From positions 3,535,501 through 3,599,500 of the forward strand of contig NZ_CP033324.1 in assembly GCF_003710085.1 (NCBI RefSeq): DNA of 64,000 nucleotides. Reading direction: 5' to 3'. The translations under genes and the position numbers were made by a program. Below the pieces are notes generated by a model that saw only the letters and a program-made list of their open reading frames with translations, was not told where the DNA came from and did not search any database. The DNA comes from Nocardioides pantholopis. Its GTDB lineage: Bacteria; Actinomycetota; Actinomycetes; Propionibacteriales; Nocardioidaceae. Of the stretch, positions 57,101 through 64,000 are shown piece after piece; the stretch's first letter is position 1, and each line of letters starts with the position of its first letter.

Positions 57101-60100
57101 GTCGACGGTGACGTCGATGGCCGCCATCGCGCCCAGCGGCACCGGCGTGGCGCCGGTCCAGGTCAGCTCCAGGCGCTGCCCGGTCCGCTCCAGGTCCCAC
57201 CCGGGGGCGGTCACGGACTGGTAGGTGAGACCGGCGGGCAGCGTGTCGACGACCACGATCGGGCCGCGCGCGGCCGAGGGGCCCGCGTTGGCGACGGCGA
57301 TCCGGTACGTCGCGGTGCCGCCCGGGACGAGCGCGCCGGTGAGGGTCTTGGCCACGCCCAGGTCGGACCGGACGGCGACCGTCCCGGTCGTGGTGTCGGC
57401 GTTGTCGGTCTCGTCGGGGTCGTGCGTGCGTCCGGCGACGGTCGCGGTGTTGGCGAGCGTCGTCCCCGGCGCGGTGGCGGCGGGCACGGTGCCGGTGACC
57501 GTGATCGCCGGGAACGCCGCGCCGGACGCAAGCGTGTCGGTCGTCGACGTCCGGGTGCAGGCCAGGTCGCTCGGGTCCCCAGCCCCGGCGGGCGCGGTGA
57601 CGCTGCAGGACCAGCCGGTCCCGCTGGCGCTCACCCCGGTGACCTGAGCGGGCACCGCGTCGGCCACGGTGAACGGCCCCCGGGCGGCGTCCGGGCCGGT
57701 GTTGGCGACGCTCAGCTCCCACGAGGTCGTGGTGCCGGCGAGCGGGGCCTTGACGACGGTCTTGTCGACCGTGAGGTCCGCGGAGTCGATCCGGGACCGG
57801 GCGTCGTCGACGTCGGTGGTCACGACGCTGCCGGCCGGGCCGTCGAGGTCCTGCGCGGTGGCGCTGGCCTCGTTGACGTGGGCGGTCGAGGCACCCACCG
57901 AGGACGGCACCAGGGCGGTGCCCGGCGCCGCCGCGAGGACGACGGTGAGCGACTGGCCGGTGGCGAGGTCGCCGAGGGCGTCCCAGGTGAGGGTCTGCCG
58001 GCCGGTGCCGGTGACGGCGGGCGCGACCGTCGCCGGCGCGCCGCCGGCGACCGAGACCGTCGCGGTCCCGGCCGCGTAGGACCAGCCGGTCGGCAGCGTG
58101 TCGGTCACGTCCACGTCGTACGCCATCGCCGGGCCGGTGTTGGTCACCTCGACCTGCCAGCGGGTCGGCTCGCCGAGGTAGGCGGGCGGGCCGTCGAGCA
58201 CTGTCTTGTCGACCACGAGCTTCGGAAGGGCAGCGGTCACGGAGGCGGTGTCCTGCGGGCCGTCGTACGCCCGACCGGCGCCCGCGAGGGAGCGGTAGTC
58301 GGAGACGTCCGCGGTGTTGACCTGGGCCGCCGACAGGGCCGGGGAGACCAGGCGGGCCCGGTAGGTGAGGTCCCGGGTGCCCGCGGCGGGGACCGCGGCC
58401 AGGTCGGCCCAGGTGATCGTCCCGCCGCCCGTGGCGCCGCCGGTCAGGGTGCCGCCGTGGCTGATGCTCGCGGACTCGACCACCACGCCGGCGGGGACCC
58501 GGTCGGTGACGTCGACGTCGTGCGCCGCGGAGACGTGGGCGCCCGTCGCGTTCGTGAGCCGGACCGTGTAGGTGAAGGACCCACCCGGCTTCGGCGCGGC
58601 CTGGTCGACCGTCTTGGCGACCGTCAGCTTCGGCTCGGTGACGGTGACGGTCGCCGTGCCGGGCGACGTGGACGTGTCGAAGGGAGCACCGGCGGCCGGG
58701 GCGCGGCCGTCGTCGGTCCGGTTCCAGGACAGCACTGCCGAGCTGGTCAGGACCGTGCCGGCCTTGTTGGCGGCGCCGGTGCCGACGACCGCGGTGTAGG
58801 TGACGGTCACGGTCCGGGGACGCGAGCTCGCCTCGACGTCGCCGAGGGACCAGCCGTGCCCGGTGGTGCCGACGGTCAGGGCGGAGCCGGTGGTCGCCCC
58901 GACGGCGCAGGGCCCGGCCGCGGTGTCAGTGAACTCGCACTCGGAGTCCACGAGCTCGACGCTGGCGGGCCCGATGCCGGCTGGCAGCGTGTCGACGATG
59001 GTGGCGTCGTAGAAGTTGACCTTCGCCGGAAGCGTCGCTTCCAGCGTGTACGTCGCCGTGGCGCCGACGGGGACCGCCGACGGGGTGACCGTCTTGGCGA
59101 GCCCGCTCCCGGGGACCGTGACGGCCGCGTGCGCGGTCGCGCTGGAGGAACGCTCACCGGTCACGGCGCCGTCCATCGAGGTGCCGGCGAGCGTGGCCGT
59201 GTTGGTGTACGTCGCGCCACCGGCGGCCGCGGGGTCGATGACGGCCCCGTAGGTCAGCGTCGGCCACAGCGAGGCATCGGTCTGCCAGGCGAGGTCACCG
59301 ACCTGCCAGACCACCGGGGTCAGGTCCGCGCCGCAGCCCCGGGCGCCCTCGGGCTCGATGCTCGCGGTCCCGGTCGACGGCACGAGCGACCCGGCCACGA
59401 CGGCCAGCCCGTCCGGTACGCAGTCGACGACCGTCGCGTCGTCCAGGGTCGGGCGCATGACGGTGGGCGCTGCCGGGTCGAGGTTGCGCGCGGTGATCGT
59501 GAACGTGACCACGTCGGTCGCCCGCGGGGCAGGGATGTCCACGGTCTTCAGCGGGGCGGGGCTGGGCTCGACGGCGGTGACCGCCGAGCTCGCCGCCACC
59601 ACGGTGGTGTTGGTGGCGCCGGTGCTGTCTCTCTTCGCCGTCAGCATGGCGGTGTTCGGGATCGGGTCGCCGTGCTTGACCTCAGGGACGTCGCGGACCT
59701 TGGCCGTCACGGTCATCCGCACTGCGTCCGCCTCGGGGCCGACGTCGTGGACGGCCGGGAGCGTCACGCTGGGTGCGCTCGTCGCGGCCGCAGTGCTGGA
59801 GCCCGCGGGCAGCGGACCCCACGCGTCCGAGGGCCTGGCCCGGTACTCGTACCCGGTGCCCACAGCCTCCAGGCTCGTGTGCAGCGGGTCGCTGAGCACG
59901 CCACCGTAGACAGTGGTGTTCGCCGGCAGGGTCCCGATCACGGTGTAGGTGACCCGCTCCCCGACAGCCACGTAGTTGAAGCCGCTGGGGTTCGCGCCCT
60001 GGGTGGCGTCGTCCACCGTGGTCTCGTTGGTCTTCGTCACCGCGAAGGCCGGCGTCTGGAGCGTGTGGTCGTCGTGGGCCCGCGGGGCGTCGACCATCGC

Positions 60101-62752
60101 GGTCGTCACGGTCGTGTCCGCGTTCGTCGCCGGGTAGTGCTGGGTCAGCGTGCCGAGGTTCGTCTCGGTGGCGTACGACACGACGTCCACGTCGTTCTTG
60201 TGGGCCACCCGTCCGGCGCCGACCGTGCCGGGGTAGGTGACCCGGTAGGTCAGCGCCAGCGTGGCGGCGGCCGCGAGCCTGGTGGTGTCCGCCAGGTTCC
60301 ACCGGATGGCGGACCGGGCGGCCCGGTCGGAGAAGGTCGGGTGCCCGGCGTCCCCGGGGTCGGTGCAGACGCCGCCGCCGTCGATCGCGGAGACGTCAGC
60401 GCAGGCCACTCCGGCCGGCAGCCGGTCCCAGACGTCGGGGCCGACGACCGGGATGTCGTTGCGGGAGCCCGCGGCACCGTTGTTGCGCAGCGTGACCGTG
60501 TACCGGACCACGTCGGCGCCGCGAACGGTGGCGTTCTCCGCCAGGGTGGCCGGGGTCCCGGAAACCCGCCCAGCGGTCTTGGTCACCGCCACCGGCGGCG
60601 GAGCCGGGACTGCGAGGTCCTCGCGGTCGCGCAGGAAGCCGACCTGGCCCGCGGTGTTGGTCCACCGCAGCTTCGCCAGGTTCCCGGTCACGTCGGCGGC
60701 CGTCTGGGAGGAGGAGGGCTTGGCCACGATCCCCGACAGGCGGTAGAGGAACACCGACCCCGGCGCGACGAACCGGTTCGACCCGGTGGTCCGGCCGAGC
60801 GTGAACGTCAGCGTGCTCGGGTCGAGGACCACGTCCTGGACGGTGTTGCCGGTGAGCGGCTGGGCGGTCCCCGCCTCGTAGGTGAGGTGGTCGGGCAGGA
60901 AGTCGGTCAGGACCGGGTTCTTGGTCTCGTTCCCGCTCGGGAACTGCACGCGCAGCAGGAAGCAGACCCGGGAGCCCTCGGTGAACGTCGTCTGCGGGAG
61001 GGTCAGCTCGGTGCCGTTGCGGTACGCCGCGGGGTTGGTGGCGCACGTGTACGGGGAGGCGGAGTTCGGCTGGATCCGCTTCTCGAGGCTGACCGACTGG
61101 CTGGCGATGCCGGCCTCGGAGGCGTCGGCGACCTGGACGTCGCTCGGTCCGCCGGGCGGCGCCACCGCGGCCAGGGTGCTGGTGGTGCCGGTCAGGCTGA
61201 CCCTGTTCTCGTAGCCGTCGCCGACGACCGTCGGGTCGGTGCTGCCACCGCGGTAGCTGGTCAGCATCTTGGTCCGGTAGGTGATCGTCCGCGTCTGCCC
61301 GGCGGGGATGTCGATCAGGTCGAGGACGACGGTGAACGTGCCGTCGGCGTTCTCCTGCACGCTGTCGAACGGCACGCTGGGCGCGCCCGCAGCAGTGCCG
61401 TCGCACTCCGCCGGCGCGCTGGCGGCGTAGTTGGTCCCGGCGGCGCCGAGCGGGCACATGCCGTTCGCGATCACGTTGGTGACGACGATGCCGGTCGTGT
61501 CGGCGTACTCGCCGGCCCGGAGGCGGAGCGTGTACGTCGCGACCCCGCCGTGAACGAAGGTGCCGGCCGCGACCGACTTGTCGACCGCAAGGTCCTCCGC
61601 GGTCACGGTCAGCTGGTCGGTGTCGCGCACGGCGGCGCTGGTGCCGCCGGCCACCGCGCCCTGGTAGGTCGCGGCGATCTCGGCCCGGTTGGTGAGGGCC
61701 TGCTCCGCAGCGGTCTCCCGGGTGCTGGGGCCGGTGTTGTTGTCGAGGTTCGCACTCTGCCCGAGCGAGGCCGGGGACGGGGTGACGCCGGGGAACGAGG
61801 CGGCATTCGCGCGCTGCGGGATCCCGGCGGCGTAGACCACCTCGACGACCTGGTCCAGGGTCAGGTTGCCCAGTCGCCACTCGACGCGGGTGTAGACGCC
61901 CGCGGGGAGGCCCGCGGGGTCGGTGACGGTCCGGACCGAGTCCGGGGTCCGGCACGCCGCGACGTCGTCGGTGGAGGCGTCCAGGCGCGGCGCCCCGGCG
62001 TACTCCACGGCGCCGGCGGAGGTGTTGTCGACGGTGCCGCAGCCCAGGAGCTCCAGCTGGGCGGGGAGGTGGTCGACCAGGACCGCGTCGTTGCTCGCGG
62101 CCTCGTGGTTGTTGGTCACCTTCAGCCGGTAGGTCGTGTCGTGGTCGTGCACACCGCGGAGCAGCTCGTGCTCGGGGCTCGGCTCGGACTTCTCCACCTT
62201 GATCGCGGTGATCGCGGTGGTGGCCGTCGTGGCGGGGGTCTGCTGGGTCGCGCCGTCGCGGTAGGTGCCGTTCGTGTTGAAGCGGGGAACCGTGCGGGGG
62301 TTCGTGTTCACGTAGGCCTGGCCGGTGACCGTGAACGTCGCGCCGACCCGCAGCGTGGCGGCGTTCGGCAGGACCTCGAACTGCACCGCCTGCTCCGCCC
62401 CGGCGGGGAGGTCGCTGACGTTCGCCCAGATCAGCGTCTGCCCGATCACCTGCGGCGCGCCGCCCTCGGTCGGGCTGGTCGGGCCCGCCTTGAACGACAC
62501 TCCGGCGGGCAGCACGACGCGGAGGCTCAGGTTGTACGCCGGGTCGGCACCGGTGTTCCTGGCCGTCAGCGTCACCGACGACGCGGCGCCCACCAGCGTG
62601 GTGGCGTCGGCCGTCGTGGTCAGCCCCAGGGCGGGCGCCGCCACGGCCGGAGTGATGGGCAGGGCCACCAGGAGCGCGGTTCCCAGCAGCGCGGCGAGGA
62701 GTCCCGCCAGCCGCGGCCGACTCCGGCTGCCTCGCGGCGTACTGGTCCTCAT
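54110..62752 (-). CDS. Giant DUF11-repeat LPXTG surface protein
   Basis: 2,880 residues, the largest gene here. A signal peptide ([25 protein letters not shown], cleavage near 40) is followed by about 18-19 tandem domains of the DUF11/isopeptide-Ig kind. Each has a strand L-x-x-x-K-T near its start (for example [18 protein letters not shown]), then NxGPSxAxGPxxVTDxLPxGL, and often VTCT...NTATV. An acidic stalk ([13 protein letters not shown]) precedes the sorting signal LPDTGG, a hydrophobic helix and [10 protein letters not shown]. It should be covalently linked to the wall by a sortase, probably the divergent one at 63 kb. The ATG at 62752 is supported by AAGGGA six bases upstream. Confidence 0.92.
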   Translation of the reverse strand: MRTSTPRGSRSRPRLAGLLAALLGTALLVALPITPAVAAPALGLTTTADATTLVGAASSVTLTARNTGADPAYNLSLRVVLPAGVSFKAGPTSPTEGGAPQVIGQTLIWANVSDLPAGAEQAVQFEVLPNAATLRVGATFTVTGQAYVNTNPRTVPRFNTNGTYRDGATQQTPATTATTAITAIKVEKSEPSPEHELLRGVHDHDTTYRLKVTNNHEAASNDAVLVDHLPAQLELLGCGTVDNTSAGAVEYAGAPRLDASTDDVAACRTPDSVRTVTDPAGLPAGVYTRVEWRLGNLTLDQVVEVVYAAGIPQRANAASFPGVTPSPASLGQSANLDNNTGPSTRETAAEQALTNRAEIAATYQGAVAGGTSAAVRDTDQLTVTAEDLAVDKSVAAGTFVHGGVATYTLRLRAGEYADTTGIVVTNVIANGMCPLGAAGTNYAASAPAECDGTAAGAPSVPFDSVQENADGTFTVVLDLIDIPAGQTRTITYRTKMLTSYRGGSTDPTVVGDGYENRVSLTGTTSTLAAVAPPGGPSDVQVADASEAGIASQSVSLEKRIQPNSASPYTCATNPAAYRNGTELTLPQTTFTEGSRVCFLLRVQFPSGNETKNPVLTDFLPDHLTYEAGTAQPLTGNTVQDVVLDPSTLTFTLGRTTGSNRFVAPGSVFLYRLSGIVAKPSSSQTAADVTGNLAKLRWTNTAGQVGFLRDREDLAVPAPPPVAVTKTAGRVSGTPATLAENATVRGADVVRYTVTLRNNGAAGSRNDIPVVGPDVWDRLPAGVACADVSAIDGGGVCTDPGDAGHPTFSDRAARSAIRWNLADTTRLAAAATLALTYRVTYPGTVGAGRVAHKNDVDVVSYATETNLGTLTQHYPATNADTTVTTAMVDAPRAHDDHTLQTPAFAVTKTNETTVDDATQGANPSGFNYVAVGERVTYTVIGTLPANTTVYGGVLSDPLHTSLEAVGTGYEYRARPSDAWGPLPAGSSTAAATSAPSVTLPAVHDVGPEADAVRMTVTAKVRDVPEVKHGDPIPNTAMLTAKRDSTGATNTTVVAASSAVTAVEPSPAPLKTVDIPAPRATDVVTFTITARNLDPAAPTVMRPTLDDATVVDCVPDGLAVVAGSLVPSTGTASIEPEGARGCGADLTPVVWQVGDLAWQTDASLWPTLTYGAVIDPAAAGGATYTNTATLAGTSMDGAVTGERSSSATAHAAVTVPGSGLAKTVTPSAVPVGATATYTLEATLPAKVNFYDATIVDTLPAGIGPASVELVDSECEFTDTAAGPCAVGATTGSALTVGTTGHGWSLGDVEASSRPRTVTVTYTAVVGTGAANKAGTVLTSSAVLSWNRTDDGRAPAAGAPFDTSTSPGTATVTVTEPKLTVAKTVDQAAPKPGGSFTYTVRLTNATGAHVSAAHDVDVTDRVPAGVVVESASISHGGTLTGGATGGGTITWADLAAVPAAGTRDLTYRARLVSPALSAAQVNTADVSDYRSLAGAGRAYDGPQDTASVTAALPKLVVDKTVLDGPPAYLGEPTRWQVEVTNTGPAMAYDVDVTDTLPTGWSYAAGTATVSVAGGAPATVAPAVTGTGRQTLTWDALGDLATGQSLTVVLAAAPGTALVPSSVGASTAHVNEASATAQDLDGPAGSVVTTDVDDARSRIDSADLTVDKTVVKAPLAGTTTSWELSVANTGPDAARGPFTVADAVPAQVTGVSASGTGWSCSVTAPAGAGDPSDLACTRTSTTDTLASGAAFPAITVTGTVPAATAPGTTLANTATVAGRTHDPDETDNADTTTGTVAVRSDLGVAKTLTGALVPGGTATYRIAVANAGPSAARGPIVVVDTLPAGLTYQSVTAPGWDLERTGQRLELTWTGATPVPLGAMAAIDVTVDVASSVTGAVANTATVSEPTDPTSGAESADSSTVSRTVAPSADLALEKTATTAPEAGEQGVYEIEVVNVGPSDAAGPVTVTDTLPPSLTYAGVRSADDWTCRATGQDVTCTLADGLDAAATTTLNLEVDVDEELTGAVENTATVSSPTPDPNPANNTEDDDSTVAVRADLRIEKSLQTSPVVAGQTVSYRLEVRNAGPATSPGPIVVTDALPEGISFVSATGAGWSCSAAADGAEVTCTRAGTLGADTDTAPITVVGRVASGTGTTTLVNHASVDGPAQDPTPANNADTADTPVTERAELAVMKTTTGPDPVRAGTNATFTLTVSNTGPSDARGVTVTDVLPAGLSLVSATGTGWTCGDGTCTRDRVAAGTSAPAVTVVAAVAAGTPDGSTLRNVARVSTTTAGDTAAGNEADADVDVVAEADLALTKTHPTEEAIAGEPTSFLLQVANEGPADSVGPTTVTDVLPEGLRYLSASAPWTCAVAPADTQEVTCTLATGLVAGSRAPLLSLQVMVLADADAGPVLNTGTVSSATTDPVPGNDTDTAEVTLAQRADVSVVKTHTGPVQVGKHVAFTLTVANDGPSAARDVVVTDRLPAGLTLVTADGPGWSCADAGALVTCTLGRPLAPAATAAPVTVVAAVTPAAYPVVENIATVATSTYDTDPGDNRSSDTVPVPALVDLAVTKRHDADFVVGEQGRYRLTVTNHGPTPAPGPITLTDALPISLRYVAATGPGWSCEEKAGTLTCELADALAVGASAGVDLLVDVLPGAYPSVLNSAVVTSGSVDADPANDTDTDVVPVEPTVALALEKTAIEMVGTRVVYELVVTNKGPSATVEPIQVDDPLPPALSLVSATNGPWSCATSERRATCSYADSLAVGETASFQLVTTLAAKPEEKVLNVARVTGGARAVAGREEAVEASFSVQAPPADQVDEPDEPDEPDEPDQHGTGGRPGEGEADAAGGVLPDTGGPSLLLALLGLALAAAGVWMLRRNRGARHRG
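54282..54317. repeat. 9-base tandem repeat encoding the DEP stalk
   Basis: Four perfect copies of GGCTCGTCC (54282-54317), encoding Asp-Glu-Pro units just before the LPDTG motif of the DUF11 protein. Confidence 0.85.
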
Positions 62753-63034
62753 GTCGTGTCCCTTCGTCACCGGTCAGGCGCACACCGGCCTGGTGCTGCC
62801 CACCCGAGGGCGCACCGGAGAGCCGTCGGGCACGAGCCCGGGGAGCGATGAGGGTCTGCGCGACGCACCGAGCGCCGCTCACAGTGGGGGGCGTACCTAG
62901 AATTGGGGGTGCTGGACCGGTCCGCCGGGGCTTTCGAAGAACCTTCCGGCTCCCTTGAGGGAACCTTGCGGTTCAGCCCGCGCCGGTGAGCGGCGTGCCA
63001 GAATCGATCATCGATGGCGCGCTGGGAGGGCCGG
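62753..63034. promoter_or_regulatory. Divergent intergenic region of the DUF11 protein and sortase genes
   Basis: 282 bases between two divergent starts. It holds a short repeated GAACCTT[CG]CGG around 62938-62975 and the ribosome sites of both genes (AAGGGA for the surface protein, GGAGG at 63025-63029 for the sortase). No clear -35/-10 pair was identified. Confidence 0.4.
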
Positions 63035-63691
63035 ATGGGCAGAGCACGACGTTCCTGGCGCAGCCTGCTGGGAGTCGCGCTGGTGCTGGCCGGGATCGGC
63101 GTCCTGGGCTACCTCGGCTGGCAGTACGCCGGCACGAACTGGGTCGCCGAGCGCAAGCATCAGCAGGTCACCGACGAGCTGCGCGGCGCGTGGAAGGACG
63201 GCGTCAGCGAGCGGGCGACGTCGGCGGGCGTGGCCGGCGCGGTGATCCGGATCCCGCGCTTCGGTGACGACTACGAGGTGCCGGTCCTCGAGGGCAGCTC
63301 GGACACCGTGCTCGCAGCTGGCTTCGGCCACCTCGAGGGCACCGCCGAGCCGGGGGCCCGGGGGAACTACGTGATCTCCGGCCACCGGGTGACCCACGGC
63401 GAGCCGCTGCGCGGCATGCCGGACCTCGAGGTCGGCGACGAGATCCTGGTCGAGACCGCGCGTGCCGTGCACACCTACGAGCTCACCACCGGCGGCGACG
63501 CGCTCTCGGTGCCGTTCACGACCGGCTGGGTGCTCGAGGCACTGCCCCGCAACCCCGACGGCGGGCCGCAGCCGGACCAGCGCGCCGGGTCCCGCCTGCT
63601 CACGCTGACCACCTGCGCGGAGCTGTTCCACACCGACCACCGCCTGGTCGCCTTCGGCCGGCTCGTCGACGTGGAGCACAAGGACGCCTGA
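63035..63691 (+). CDS. Class E-like sortase
   Basis: 218 residues. One N-terminal membrane helix (LLGVALVLAGIGVLGYLGW) anchors an extracytoplasmic sortase domain: IRIPRFGDDYEVPVLEG, YVISGHRVTHGEPLRGMPDLEVGDEILV with the catalytic His, and LLTLTTCAELFHTDHRLVAFGRLV with the Cys and Arg. The order and spacing fit class E sortases of Actinobacteria. Class E enzymes usually prefer LAXTG, whereas the neighbouring surface protein ends in LPDTG; the pairing is thus likely by position but not certain by motif. ATG 63035 is chosen over 63014 because GGAGG lies five bases upstream. Confidence 0.88.
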   Translation: MGRARRSWRSLLGVALVLAGIGVLGYLGWQYAGTNWVAERKHQQVTDELRGAWKDGVSERATSAGVAGAVIRIPRFGDDYEVPVLEGSSDTVLAAGFGHLEGTAEPGARGNYVISGHRVTHGEPLRGMPDLEVGDEILVETARAVHTYELTTGGDALSVPFTTGWVLEALPRNPDGGPQPDQRAGSRLLTLTTCAELFHTDHRLVAFGRLVDVEHKDA

Positions 63692-63696
63692 GGGTC

Positions 63697-63889
63697 GGTG
63701 ATCGAGCCGGCCGAGCCCCTGGGCGAGGCCGTGTCGAGATCCCCGCACCCGACGACGTACGCCGGGGCGGGATCTCGACACGTTCGCTGCGCTCGCGGCT
63801 GACCAACGGAAGTCCCGACTCGACCGCCGGAAGTCCCGACTCGACCCCCGGAAGTCCCGACTCGACCACCGGAAGTCCCGACTCAACCC
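63697..63889. repeat. Dispersed repeat pair followed by 21-base tandem array
   Basis: 63697-63742 is a GGTGATCGAGCC...GTGTCGAGATCC element, related to the inverted copy at 27491-27539; a second, inverted half (GGGATCTCGACACG) starts at 63769. Four 21-base units CGGAAGTCCCGACTCGACC[GCA]C follow at 63807-63827, 63828-63848, 63849-63869 and 63870-63889. No gene is seen in this stretch. Confidence 0.85.
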
Positions 63890-63902
63890 GCCGGGCGGTG
63901 GA

Positions 63903-64000
63903 TCAGATCGAGACGGTGACCTCGGCGATGTTGCCGGTGGAGGCGTGCACCAGACGGTCGACGGGGTCGGCCTTCGGGGCCAGGGTGCGCAGGGTCCACT
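63903..64000 (-). CDS. C-terminal end of an unidentified protein (truncated by window edge)
   Basis: An open frame on the minus strand runs from the window end to TGA at 63903-63905; the last residues are WTLRTLAPKADPVDRL...TGNIAEVTVSI. The codon pattern is that of a real high-GC gene. Too little is visible to name it. Confidence 0.45.
   Translation of the reverse strand, partial: WTLRTLAPKADPVDRLVHASTGNIAEVTVSI

Noticed and set aside
54992..62851. A 2,619-codon open frame antisense to the DUF11 gene
   Set aside because: It is a shadow of the high-GC, repeat-rich gene on the other strand: composition dominated by Arg, Gly, Val and Asp, no domain or signal features, and periodicity copied from the DUF11 repeats.

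Overview
The window is uniformly GC-rich coding DNA with GTG starts, many ATGA/GTGA stop-start overlaps, start codons sitting directly behind a TANNNT-type hexamer, and gene sets typical of Actinobacteria (folP2-gpgS, an HBHA/XRE/DUF2516 locus, IcmF, DUF2382 proteins, class E-like sortase). The best guess is a chromosome segment of Nocardioides or a close relative in Nocardioidaceae. The genus is inferred from overall gene content and dispersed-repeat style, not proven. No rRNA, tRNA or CRISPR array was seen.

1-17.8 kb is housekeeping and metabolism. It holds the end of a TetR regulator, two convergent MFS exporters, and a MarR regulator followed by a strong palindromic operator and the fused isobutyryl-CoA mutase icmF. 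Then come a DUF4333 lipoprotein, a thioesterase, a BtuF-like protein without signal peptide, an App1-type phosphatase with an enoyl-CoA hydratase, two convergent DUF2382 proteins flanking a repeat and hairpin, cytochrome bd oxidase (cydAB), and a RibD-like reductase / LigB-like / folP2 / gpgS operon.

18-36.3 kb supplies activated sugars and sulfate: galE, two tandem GDP-mannose dehydratase paralogues, rmlA, a WbaP-type initiating sugar transferase, rmlB and a fused rmlC-rmlD. Next come the HBHA-like/XRE/DUF2516 locus, asparaginase, an unusual three-part protein (ATP-sulfurylase-like remnant, APS kinase, low-molecular-weight tyrosine phosphatase), a TauE-type permease, manA and cysDN.

36.3-48.7 kb has visibly lower GC and looks like a swapped-in glycan-assembly island. 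It contains a Wzx-like flippase, a glycosyltransferase, a three-gene surface cassette (collagen-like protein, 44-residue secreted peptide, phage-tail-type beta-helix protein), an IS3 remnant, an acyltransferase, three glycosyltransferases and a Wzy-like polymerase. At 49-52.6 kb a Wzz/BY-kinase, a DUF4012 protein and a small secreted Ig-like protein follow. Together these parts form a Wzx/Wzy-type exopolysaccharide or capsule system, with precursors made at 18-36 kb, assembly at 36-49 kb and export control at 49-52 kb.

52.8-64 kb holds a BKACE-family enzyme, dtd, a 2,880-residue DUF11-repeat LPXTG surface protein, a divergent sortase, repeat DNA and the last codons of an unidentified gene.

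The most unusual items are the CysC-phosphatase fusion whose linker is encoded by a dispersed repeat, the collagen-like/micropeptide/beta-helix cassette, and the hexanucleotide repeat that encodes the tyrosine cluster of the BY-kinase.
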